Part shown: piece by piece, positions 56,522 to 64,000 of the stretch
How the letters are laid out: each line of letters starts with the position of its first letter
Numbering within the stretch: the stretch's first letter is position 1
From: Stutzerimonas stutzeri
GTDB taxonomy: Bacteria; Pseudomonadota; Gammaproteobacteria; Pseudomonadales; Pseudomonadaceae
Reading direction: 5' to 3'
Assembly (NCBI RefSeq): GCF_013522825.1
Contig: NZ_JAAMQZ010000028.1
Location: 1-64,000 of the forward strand
DNA length: 64,000 nt
The notes under the pieces: model-generated
Database searches by the model: none
Told to the model about the DNA's origin: nothing
What the model saw: only the letters and a program-made list of their open reading frames with translations
Made by a program: the position numbers and the translations under genes

Positions 56522-58186
56522 ATGAGCCAGATTGTAGAAACATCAGTGTTGCATGCTCAACTGATAGAACAGGCGCTGGCTGGCCTGCGGGCGCAGGATT
56601 GGCAGAGAGCTGCTACCCTGTGGCGAGAGTTGTATCGGTTGGGCGCACTGACCTGTACGGAAGATTTTCACGCTTGCGCTCGAGCCCTTGAGGCTGTGCA
56701 GGATTGGGCTTTGCATGAGCAGGTTCTGGCAGAGGCCGTGTTCTTATTTCCCGAGAATTCCGAGTTGCTCTCGCGAGTCTCCTATCGTCAGGCTATGCAG
56801 CTCTATGCTGACGCCCACTGGAGAGAGGCCTTCGAGCTGCTGCATCACCTGGAGAGGAGAAAGCCGTCCAGTTGGGCGTTCCCCGTTGGTTATTACCGCT
56901 GGCAGGCATTCATCCAGTCACGCTTGGAGCTTGATGGAACTCCCGAGAGGCGCTTGCAGCAAGTGGTACAGCAGGCCTTCTTTAAGCATCCCTGTTTGTT
57001 TTCCCGGCAGTTGGCCGGGTTGGACTTGGTCATCGAATGTCTGGGTTGGTCAGATGAGCTGGTCTTCAAGTTCCGTCAGCATCTGGCTTTACTGGTTTCG
57101 GTGCTGGCACAGACTGACCGGAATCTCTCGACCGTGATTGGGCCTTGGTCACTCCCTTCTGTTCAGGGGGTGGCCAGTTTTTTTAGAGCCGAACCTCAAT
57201 TACTAGTCAGTCTGCCCAGACCTTATGTGCATTTTCTGGCTCGGTTATTTCTACTGCATGGTTTTTATGACCTGTATCGTTGTTTTCGTGCCGACTTCGT
57301 AGAGAAAGCGGCAAGAGCAACCAGTCCCCCCCCGTACGATTCCTGTTTGCCGGAGTTCTTCTTTGCGGTGGCTTTTCAGAGCGAGAATGGGGATGAGGCT
57401 GGCATGCAGGCTCTGACTGCACAGGTTTCGGAACGAAGAGTAGGGGAACAGGCTGCTGCTGAGAGAATCGTGGCGTTGTCCGAGTTGTACTTCCCGAGGC
57501 GGCCCCAGGGGGAGTATCCACGAATGCATGAGGATACAGGGTTCGCCGAGCTGATTCATAGCAAGAGTATTGCTATTGTCGGGCCCGTAGATGTTGGCTT
57601 GGATAATGGACGTGAGATAGATGGCTTCGATTTGGTCATTCGTTTTAACCCTCGACCTTCGGTTGTATTAGCGTCGGAGCGATTCGGTCAACGCACTGAT
57701 ATTGGCTATTATTCGACTATCAATCTGATGAACGGTGGCGCCGAATATCTAGACGCGATGAATACATTGCTTTGGGTGGTGGTTGAGGAGCGTAATAGAC
57801 CCGATGTGCGATGGTTGGACGACGTTTGTACCCCTGTGCGAGAGCACCTGCGTGGTTGGGGATACGAGAGCCCGTTTCTGTTCGGCGCCCCCAATGCGGT
57901 ACAACGTGTGTTAATGGATGTGTTGCGCTTCCAGCCGGCACGGCTGAAGATCTTCAATTCTAACTTCTACGTCACCGCCAATTTCGCAGGTGGTTATCGC
58001 GATTGCCAAATGAATATGTTTCCTGCGCTGGCAATTCATGATCCAGTTAGTAATTTCCTGTTTACCCGGCAATGCCTGCACAACTGGAATGTAGAGGCAG
58101 ATTCTGTGGCTGGTGAGGTGCTTGGTTTGGAGTTGGATGATTATATGGATCATCTGGGTCGGCAATATGCCCGCTTTGCTCGTTGA
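56522..58186 (+). CDS. TPR-like protein with C-terminal GT29 (sialyltransferase-like) domain
   Basis: 554 residues starting directly after the preceding stop. N-terminal about 330 residues are helical repeats (TPR-like, LWRELYRLGAL, EAFELLHHLERR). From about 349 the chain shows SIAIVGPVDVGLDNGREIDGFDLVIRFNP, which matches the sialyl motif L pattern (AIVGNSG...G..ID..D.V.RFN); a later HDPVSNFLFTRQC may be motif S/III-like. GT29 enzymes use CMP-sugars, which fits the CMP-sugar synthetase just upstream. No signal peptide, so probably cytosolic. Confidence 0.75.
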   Translation: MSQIVETSVLHAQLIEQALAGLRAQDWQRAATLWRELYRLGALTCTEDFHACARALEAVQDWALHEQVLAEAVFLFPENSELLSRVSYRQAMQLYADAHWREAFELLHHLERRKPSSWAFPVGYYRWQAFIQSRLELDGTPERRLQQVVQQAFFKHPCLFSRQLAGLDLVIECLGWSDELVFKFRQHLALLVSVLAQTDRNLSTVIGPWSLPSVQGVASFFRAEPQLLVSLPRPYVHFLARLFLLHGFYDLYRCFRADFVEKAARATSPPPYDSCLPEFFFAVAFQSENGDEAGMQALTAQVSERRVGEQAAAERIVALSELYFPRRPQGEYPRMHEDTGFAELIHSKSIAIVGPVDVGLDNGREIDGFDLVIRFNPRPSVVLASERFGQRTDIGYYSTINLMNGGAEYLDAMNTLLWVVVEERNRPDVRWLDDVCTPVREHLRGWGYESPFLFGAPNAVQRVLMDVLRFQPARLKIFNSNFYVTANFAGGYRDCQMNMFPALAIHDPVSNFLFTRQCLHNWNVEADSVAGEVLGLELDDYMDHLGRQYARFAR

Positions 58187-58201
58187 TTTCAGGAAGTGTT
58201 A

Positions 58202-58237
58202 ATGATGGGTAAATATATGGGAGCAACGAGACGGTGA
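58202..58237 (+). other. 11-residue leader ORF
   Basis: AGGAAG precedes ATG ATG GGT AAA TAT ATG GGA GCA ..., encoding MMGKYMGATRR and stopping at TGA that overlaps the next gene's GTG start (GTGA). Could couple translation of the GTG-start ATP-grasp gene. May be chance. Confidence 0.4.
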
Positions 58238-59508
58238 ATGTTCTGGTATTCCCCTGCGGTTCCGAGATCGGCCTAGAGATCCATGCGGCCTTGGCTTGGC
58301 AGAAGGATATTACCCTGTATGGGGTTTCATCAGTTGCCGATCATGGTGAATTCACCTATGGTAATTATCGAAAAATTAGTGCAAATGTTAGTTCGGGGGA
58401 TTTCATCGATCAGTTGAATGAGCTGGTCGATGAGTGGTGCATCGATATAATTATGCCTGCTCATGACAGCGTTTTCCTGCGCCTTTCCGAAGCTGCGCAG
58501 TCACTATTGGCGCCTGCCGCTGTTCCTGACTTGGAGCAGGCTAGAGTCTGTCGCAACAAGAACAGTACCTATGCGTTCTTCGCCGATTGCGATTTCATTC
58601 CACGACCGGTAAGCCTAGCTGATGCAAGCTATCCGATCTTTGCCAAACCGGCTGTCAGCCAGGGCTCACAGGGAGCTGAGGTCGTACATGATGCCAGACG
58701 GCATCAGGAATTACTCAATGCGACGGTTGAATATGTATTCTCCGAATATCTGCCTGGGTTGGAGTTGACGGTCGACTGTCTGTCGGATACTGATGGTTGT
58801 TTGAGAAATATTGCACCTCGTGAGCGCTGTCGGGTCAAGTCAGGTATTAGCGTGCGCACCCGCCCCTTTGATGCTGACGCATCCATCATGGACATTTCTG
58901 AGCAGATTGCTCAGCGATTGCAACTCAAGGGGGCTTGGTTCTTCCAGCTTAGACAGGATGTCCAAGGGCGGTGGAAGTTGTTGGAGATTGCTCCACGCAT
59001 AGCAGGTTCAATGGGCTTGTCGCGGCATCTAGGGATCAATTATCCCTTGCTTTCGCTGTATGCTCACCTTGGATTGCCCTTTCGTCTGCTTGTGCAGAGT
59101 TATCCCATCGTTATGGATCGTGCATTGCGCAGTCGCTACCAAGTTAAGCTGGAGTATGACCAAGTCTATATTGATCTGGACGATACCCTGTTGCATCGAG
59201 GGCGTGTTAACACGGTACTGATTGTGCTGCTGTATCAATGGGCGGCTGGTGGTGTTCTGGTGCACCTGATCACTCGGCACAAGAGCTGTCCTTATGAAAC
59301 CTTGGCCAGGTATTGCATTGCCAAGGAACTGTTCGTCTCGATCATTCATATCGTTGATGAGCGCTTGAAAAGCAGCTATATCCCGAAGGGCGATCGTGCC
59401 CTGTTTATTGATGACTCTTTTCGTGAGCGGTTAGATGTCAGTGAAACTCTCGGTATTCCAGTATTTGATTTAGATAGTATTGATCAGTTAATTGACTGGC
59501 GCGAGTAA
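58234..59508 (+). CDS. ATP-grasp domain fused to HAD-like phosphatase domain
   Basis: 424 residues, GTG start. Residues 1 to about 295: ATP-grasp fold of the carbamoyl-phosphate-synthase/D-Ala ligase kind, with YPIFAKPAVSQGSQG (K138 region), SEYLPGLELTVDCL, and LLEIAPRIAGS. Residues about 310-424: HAD domain, motif I DLDDTLL (314-320), with ITRHKS and ALFIDDSF as motifs II and IV-like. An ATP-dependent ligase joined to a phosphatase could attach an acyl or amino acid group to the glycan. Substrate unknown. Confidence 0.8.
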   Translation: MNVLVFPCGSEIGLEIHAALAWQKDITLYGVSSVADHGEFTYGNYRKISANVSSGDFIDQLNELVDEWCIDIIMPAHDSVFLRLSEAAQSLLAPAAVPDLEQARVCRNKNSTYAFFADCDFIPRPVSLADASYPIFAKPAVSQGSQGAEVVHDARRHQELLNATVEYVFSEYLPGLELTVDCLSDTDGCLRNIAPRERCRVKSGISVRTRPFDADASIMDISEQIAQRLQLKGAWFFQLRQDVQGRWKLLEIAPRIAGSMGLSRHLGINYPLLSLYAHLGLPFRLLVQSYPIVMDRALRSRYQVKLEYDQVYIDLDDTLLHRGRVNTVLIVLLYQWAAGGVLVHLITRHKSCPYETLARYCIAKELFVSIIHIVDERLKSSYIPKGDRALFIDDSFRERLDVSETLGIPVFDLDSIDQLIDWRE

Positions 59509-59522
59509 GGTAAGGTGTGATT

Positions 59523-61091
59523 ATGTCTGTTGAAGGCGCGGCGCCGCTATTGTCGATTGTTGTTCTGGTCTATAATACGGCTAATTATTTGCAGGCCTGT
59601 TTTGATTCCCTGTTGACTCAAAACTACAGGGATATTGAGGTCATTGCGATTGATGATGGTAGTCAGGATGAAAGTTATGAAATCTGTCAGTCTTATCAAT
59701 CACGGTATACTAACTTCAGATGTATTCGGAAGATCAATGAAGGGGGTGCTGTTGCTGGTAATTTGGGCTTGACGATGGCCCGCGGCCTTTATGTGGCACT
59801 GGTTGACTCGGATGATCTAGTGACCGTTGATGGCTATGCTCTAATGATGCAGGAGGCCATAGAGAACTCGGCTGATGTGGTGATAGGCCGTGCTGCGCGT
59901 TTAAACGCCAATGGTATCTCCACTGTGACTTTTCTATATGAGCCTTTTGTCTGGAAGACACACCGGGTGGTTGATAGCGTTGCTGATTTTCCCGATCTTC
60001 TCCATGACCCGTTCTACTGGAACAAGATTTTTCGTCTTGAATTTCTGCGAAAGCATGGGTTGGGCATGGAACCTGGTCTTTTATATGCGGATGGCGTTTT
60101 CGTGCGCCAAGCTTATTTCTATAGTCAGCGGACGGTAATCATTCCACAGTTGGTCTATATCTGGCGTTTGCGTAATGCCGAAGGCGAACAATCCATTACG
60201 CAGAGGAAAAACGACCCAGAAAATTTCCGTGATCGTATCCGCTCTATGTATATAGACTGGCGGAATTTCGAGGGTGTCCCCAATGCTGAGTGGTATAGGC
60301 GCCTGGTAGCCGTAAATAATCTACATCGGGCTTTGCATGTTGCTGGTGGCATTGTTGGCTCGATAGCCTTCCGTAGTGTTTATATGGAGAGTATGCAAGC
60401 TCTACTTGAGCTTTATGGCGATCTGGATGTTCAGGCCCTAGGCCCTCGGCGTCTCATGTATCTTGCGTTGATTAAAAGGAACGAAATCGCTGGCCTCTGT
60501 TATCTTTTGGGGCTTCCGCTTGATGCGGGAGTAGTTGAGCGTGATGGCAGGGTGTACTGGAGTCAGCCGTTCTTTAATAATCCCGAGTTCGGTATTGATT
60601 CTTCCCTGGCTGAGGTGCGTTTTCCTGTAGTCGGCTTCTTCCATGTATCTACCCTGAGTCTTGGTGAGCACTCTGTATACCTCGAATTGCAGATTGCGGA
60701 CAGCATCAAGGCTGGTTGCAATCTGGAGTTTGAAATGCAGGGCTTGTGTGGAGAGGGGAGTTTTCCTTTTCGGGAGCTGGGGCGGAGAGCAGAAGGAGTG
60801 TATGCCTACGAATTGTCACTACTCCAGATGAGGCCACGTGATAAGTCTATTGTCTATGGCTTGGTGATGAATTACCGGATGGGCGATATCTGGGGTTATT
60901 TCCGTATAGGGCGAGCCCTGTTGACATACGATGTGTTACAGGCCTTGCCGTTACAGCATGCTTCTGGATATGAGATCTTCTGGTCTGCCGAGGTGGGCGG
61001 TGTTGGCATGCGAACCCTTCCAGATAGCGAGAGGTTAGCGAGTTTGGTGCCTGGTCATTGCGTGTATCCATTGGTTTTTGAGGGGGTCTGA
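59523..61091 (+). CDS. Family 2 glycosyltransferase with long C-terminal extension
   Basis: 522 residues. GT-A domain (about 10-250): SIVVLVYNTANYLQACFDSLLTQ, AIDDGSQDES, and the metal-binding VDSDD. The C-terminal 250 residues form an unassigned extension with beta-rich sequence (VGFFHVSTLSLGEHSVYLEL). Start ATG at 59523 with AAGGTG; an in-frame GTG at 59517 is less likely. Ends with TGATG shared with the next gene. Confidence 0.85.
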   Translation: MSVEGAAPLLSIVVLVYNTANYLQACFDSLLTQNYRDIEVIAIDDGSQDESYEICQSYQSRYTNFRCIRKINEGGAVAGNLGLTMARGLYVALVDSDDLVTVDGYALMMQEAIENSADVVIGRAARLNANGISTVTFLYEPFVWKTHRVVDSVADFPDLLHDPFYWNKIFRLEFLRKHGLGMEPGLLYADGVFVRQAYFYSQRTVIIPQLVYIWRLRNAEGEQSITQRKNDPENFRDRIRSMYIDWRNFEGVPNAEWYRRLVAVNNLHRALHVAGGIVGSIAFRSVYMESMQALLELYGDLDVQALGPRRLMYLALIKRNEIAGLCYLLGLPLDAGVVERDGRVYWSQPFFNNPEFGIDSSLAEVRFPVVGFFHVSTLSLGEHSVYLELQIADSIKAGCNLEFEMQGLCGEGSFPFRELGRRAEGVYAYELSLLQMRPRDKSIVYGLVMNYRMGDIWGYFRIGRALLTYDVLQALPLQHASGYEIFWSAEVGGVGMRTLPDSERLASLVPGHCVYPLVFEGV

Positions 61092-62218
61092 TGAAAGCGC
61101 GTATTCCTGTGACACGGCCATTGTTGCCTCCACTGGAAGAGTTCCTGCCCTATCTGGAGCGAGTCTGGGCCAGCGGTATCCTCACTAATGGCGGTGACAT
61201 GCACAAGGCCCTTGAGCAGGCGTTGTGCGAATACTTAGGGATCGAGCACATCGCGCTATTTGCCAATGGCACGCTAGCTCTGGTTACTGCCTTGCAGGCG
61301 CTACGGATCACCGGAGAGGTGATCACTACACCCTATTCGTTCGTAGCTACCGGGCATTCGCTGCTATGGAACGGCATCAAACCAGTATTCGTGGATATCG
61401 ACCCGCATACGCTGAACCTGGACCCAGCGAAGATCGAGGCTGCCATCACTCCGCAGACCACGGCAATCATGCCCGTGCATTGCTATGGCAACCCATGTGA
61501 CGTTCAGGCCATCGAGGCCATTGCTGACAACTACAACCTGCGGGTGATCTATGATGCTGCCCATGCCTTTGCGGTGCGCGACGAGGGTGGAAGTATTCTG
61601 CGTCATGGGGATCTCAGTGTGCTCAGTTTCCATGCTACCAAGGTGTTCAATACCTTTGAGGGCGGGGCAATCATCTGTCCAGATGCCAAGACCTATCAGC
61701 GTATTGGGCATCTGAAGAACTTTGGTTTCGTTAATGAGACAACGGTGGTTGCGCCAGGCATTAACGGCAAGATGAGTGAAATCAACGCCGCATTCGGCTT
61801 GTTACAACTTCAGTATATTGACGATGCGCTGGCACGGCGCAAGGAAATCGATGCACTGTACCGGCAGCGCCTTGCCGATGTTTCGGGTTTGCATTGTGTT
61901 GAGCTTCATGGGCAGAACTTCTCCAATCATGCATATTTCCCCATTCTTGTGAGCGAAGCTTTTGGGTTGAGCCGGGATCAGTTATATGAGTGCCTGCGAG
62001 CACACAGTATTATGGTGCGCCGTTATTTCTACCCGCTTATTAGTGACTTTCCTATGTACCGCGGATTGCCATCCGCAGCGCCTGCCTCATTGCCTGTGGC
62101 TAAGGCAATATCTCACAGCGTTTTGTGTCTGCCGATTTACCCTGACTTGGCAGACGATGAGATTGAGACGATTTGTGCTTTGATTCGGAAATTAAGCGAG
62201 AAGCATGAACGGTTATAG
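61091..62218 (+). CDS. DegT/DnrJ/StrS sugar aminotransferase, VioA-like
   Basis: PLP enzyme, 375 residues. KARIPVTRPLLPPLEEFLPYL at the start, the phosphate-binding GTLALVTALQAL, YDAAHAFAV, and the PLP lysine in SFHATKVFNTFEGGA. The closest pattern I recall is VioA (dTDP-4-amino-4,6-dideoxyglucose transaminase). Makes an amino-deoxy sugar for the glycan. One-base overlap with the GT2 gene before it and 14 bases with the next. Confidence 0.88.
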   Translation: MKARIPVTRPLLPPLEEFLPYLERVWASGILTNGGDMHKALEQALCEYLGIEHIALFANGTLALVTALQALRITGEVITTPYSFVATGHSLLWNGIKPVFVDIDPHTLNLDPAKIEAAITPQTTAIMPVHCYGNPCDVQAIEAIADNYNLRVIYDAAHAFAVRDEGGSILRHGDLSVLSFHATKVFNTFEGGAIICPDAKTYQRIGHLKNFGFVNETTVVAPGINGKMSEINAAFGLLQLQYIDDALARRKEIDALYRQRLADVSGLHCVELHGQNFSNHAYFPILVSEAFGLSRDQLYECLRAHSIMVRRYFYPLISDFPMYRGLPSAAPASLPVAKAISHSVLCLPIYPDLADDEIETICALIRKLSEKHERL

Positions 62219-63485
62219 CGGAAGGCTAGAGCGATTCGCACGTTGGCTCCTGCCTTTGTGGTGGTTTTATGACCGGCTGTTGCCGAAGCGCAGGGATCAC
62301 TGGGCTTTTTTTGTCCATCCGCTGAAACCGGATCAATTCATAGAGAATTCCCGTGCGGTATTTGAGCAGATAAAGAATGATCCAGCTCTGTGCAAGGTTG
62401 TTTTCACTCGTGGACGTGTCAGCGGGCTGCGTTTAGAAGACTCATGTAACCTCAAGGTTGTCGACGTGCAGAGCATGGCAGGGCTTTGTGCGTTGGCGCG
62501 TTGCGGTGTGCTGTTGTTGACCAATTCGATTGCTTTGGATATTTCATGGCGCTGGAGCGACGGGTCTTTTGTGGTGCTTCGACCGGACTACACACGCCGG
62601 ATAGTGGTCAACTTGTGGCATGGTATCCCACTCAAGCGGCTATTTGCATTGACCAGGCCGGAGCTACGCCAGCATGTCGACAGGGTAGAGCTGCGACGCA
62701 AGGAGCGTGCTCATTACCATGGATTGATTAGCTCGTCGGATGTCGATAGTCATGCCATGGCGGCGATGTTCCACCCGATTGATCCGTCCTGCGTGTGGGT
62801 TACCGGCTTGCCCCGCAATGATTTTTTGCGTAGAGGCGAGTCTGATTTGCCGGCATTTTTGCGGGATGAATTGCAGGTAATTCGTGAATTGAAGCAGGGG
62901 CGCAAGTTGATTGTTTATGCTCCAACCTATCGCGAAAGTAGTGTGGCAGCTGCCCAATATTATCAGTTCAGTGACGATGAAATAGAGCGCTTGCGTACGC
63001 TATTGCGTAAGCATAGTGCAGTGCTGGGCTTTCGTATGCATTACTTTCGCAAGGGTGAGCAATTATTCAATCTGGAGCGTTATATAGATGGCGATACCAT
63101 CGTCGACCTTGGGCATACCCGAATCAACGAGATTGCTCCTGTGCTGCGAGAGGCTGATCTGCTGGTGACTGATTATTCATCAGTTTATATCGATGCGTTG
63201 TACATCGATAAGCCTGTGTTCAGCTTTGCCTACGATCTGGAACATTATCAATCTCAGCAGAATGGTCTGCTTTACGATATGGAACTGGCCTTTCCTGGGC
63301 CGGTTGTAGCCACGTTCACCGAGTTGCTCGTTGCACTGGAGCAGGAGTTGCTTCACCCCGAACAGGTTGCCTGTGTGCGTTACAGGATGGCCCGGAAATT
63401 CTTTTTTAATCATCAGGACGACTGCAATGCTGCGCGAGTGGTAAGTCGCCTGAAATCCTTGATGGCAGAGGCGCAAAATGGTTAA
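62205..63485 (+). CDS. CDP-glycerol glycerophosphotransferase family protein (TagB/TagF type)
   Basis: 426 residues. Family motifs VNLWHGIPLKRLFAL, LIVYAPTYRESS and DLLVTDYSSVYIDALYIDKPVFSFAYDLEHY. Transfers glycerol phosphate from CDP-glycerol to a growing chain. Pairs functionally with tagD. Family usually acts at the inner membrane; basic N-terminal residues may help membrane association. Overlaps the GT2 gene after it by 8 bases. Confidence 0.92.
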   Translation: MNGYSGRLERFARWLLPLWWFYDRLLPKRRDHWAFFVHPLKPDQFIENSRAVFEQIKNDPALCKVVFTRGRVSGLRLEDSCNLKVVDVQSMAGLCALARCGVLLLTNSIALDISWRWSDGSFVVLRPDYTRRIVVNLWHGIPLKRLFALTRPELRQHVDRVELRRKERAHYHGLISSSDVDSHAMAAMFHPIDPSCVWVTGLPRNDFLRRGESDLPAFLRDELQVIRELKQGRKLIVYAPTYRESSVAAAQYYQFSDDEIERLRTLLRKHSAVLGFRMHYFRKGEQLFNLERYIDGDTIVDLGHTRINEIAPVLREADLLVTDYSSVYIDALYIDKPVFSFAYDLEHYQSQQNGLLYDMELAFPGPVVATFTELLVALEQELLHPEQVACVRYRMARKFFFNHQDDCNAARVVSRLKSLMAEAQNG

Positions 63486-64000
63486 TGATTTTGACGGTGC
63501 ACCATTGGTCAGCATCGTCATGCCGGCTTACAAGAGCCTGTATCTGACCGAGGCTTTGGAAAGCATCCTGCACCAGACCTACCGGCCCATTGAGCTGATC
63601 GTGTGTGACGATGCGCGCAATGATGAGATTGCACGGGCGATCGAGGCGTTCCGTTCGCAGGCCGATTTCCCTATCTGCTATCAGCACAACGAGCAGCGTC
63701 TTTGGGAAATGCGCAGTACCGCTCGTGGCGTATCACTGGCGCGAGGGCGCTATGTGAAATTTCTGCACGACGATGACGTGCTGCAACCGGATTGTATTGC
63801 TTCTCTGGTGGCGGTCATGGAAGCCGATCCCAGCGTGACCTTGGCCAGTTCGCGGCGTCGGCGTATCGACGAGGAGGGCAACCCGCTACCGGACATCCTG
63901 GCAACGGTATATCCCTTCGCGGGGGATACGCTTATCGACGGTGGCGATCTGATCTCGTTCTTTGCCGAGCACACAGTCAATTTCATCGGTGAGCCTAGTA
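63478..64000 (+). CDS. Family 2 glycosyltransferase, 3' end outside window
   Basis: At least 174 residues, running off the right edge. GT-A N-terminus: APLVSIVMPAYKSLYLTEAL, IVCDDARND, and the metal site FLHDDDV. Start ATG at 63478 overlaps the preceding gene by 8 bases. Codon use is of higher GC than most of the cluster. Confidence 0.9.
   Translation, partial: MVNDFDGAPLVSIVMPAYKSLYLTEALESILHQTYRPIELIVCDDARNDEIARAIEAFRSQADFPICYQHNEQRLWEMRSTARGVSLARGRYVKFLHDDDVLQPDCIASLVAVMEADPSVTLASSRRRRIDEEGNPLPDILATVYPFAGDTLIDGGDLISFFAEHTVNFIGEPS

Overview
The window looks like chromosome of a gamma-proteobacterium of the genus Pseudomonas. Evidence is the core gene content (dnaX-ebfC-recR, apt-anr-hemN, two tandem cbb3 oxidase operons with ccoGHIS, aer, acnA, smc-zipA-ligA), high-GC codon use, and Pseudomonas-style REP hairpins. 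I cannot fix the species from sequence alone; the P. mendocina/pseudoalcaligenes/stutzeri side of the genus is a guess.

Layout. 1-1335 is the 3' part of a group II intron (reverse transcriptase plus domains V-VI) inserted 22 bases before dnaX. 1358-4448 is dnaX-ebfC-recR. 4688-8094 is a nitrate/sulfonate-type ABC importer with an extra periplasmic protein, preceded by a striking inverted repeat. 8103-13123 holds an SCO protein, apt, anr, hemN and nadE. 13305-25528 (minus strand) is a micro-aerobic respiration block: two cbb3 oxidase structural operons and the assembly genes ccoG, ccoH, ccoI, ccoS plus a TauE/SafE-like protein. ANR-type boxes stand before hemN and before the second cco operon. 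25611-33250 carries a hydrolase, the aerotaxis receptor gene, aconitase A, an XRE regulator, two envelope lipoproteins and a TusA-like protein. 33476-38182 is a caa3-type oxidase operon with a fused subunit I/III. 38216-47672 carries two small membrane proteins, moaA, smc, zipA and ligA.

From 47.7 kb the window becomes accessory. 47720-51893 is a decaying patch: a nucleotidyltransferase pseudogene, intact and broken Rpn/DUF4351 nuclease genes, and a higBA toxin-antitoxin pair set between duplicated fragments. 52415-53599 is a PD-(D/E)XK protein that overlaps the first gene of a surface-glycan cluster (53596 to the window end). That cluster has visibly lower GC. It encodes a CDP-glycerol synthase (TagD type), an FkbM methyltransferase, a CMP-sugar synthetase fused to an RraA-like domain, a protein ending in a GT29 (sialyltransferase-like) domain, an ATP-grasp/HAD fusion, two GT2 glycosyltransferases, a VioA-like sugar aminotransferase and a CDP-glycerol glycerophosphotransferase. 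I read it as a machine for a glycerol-phosphate-containing surface glycan that also carries a CMP-activated sugar; the three unusual multidomain enzymes are the best candidates for undescribed biology.

A family of MITE-like repeats with an 18-bp terminal inverted repeat occurs four times (8804, 12007, 22259, 26292), including a copy reduced to its ends that lies exactly between two convergent genes.
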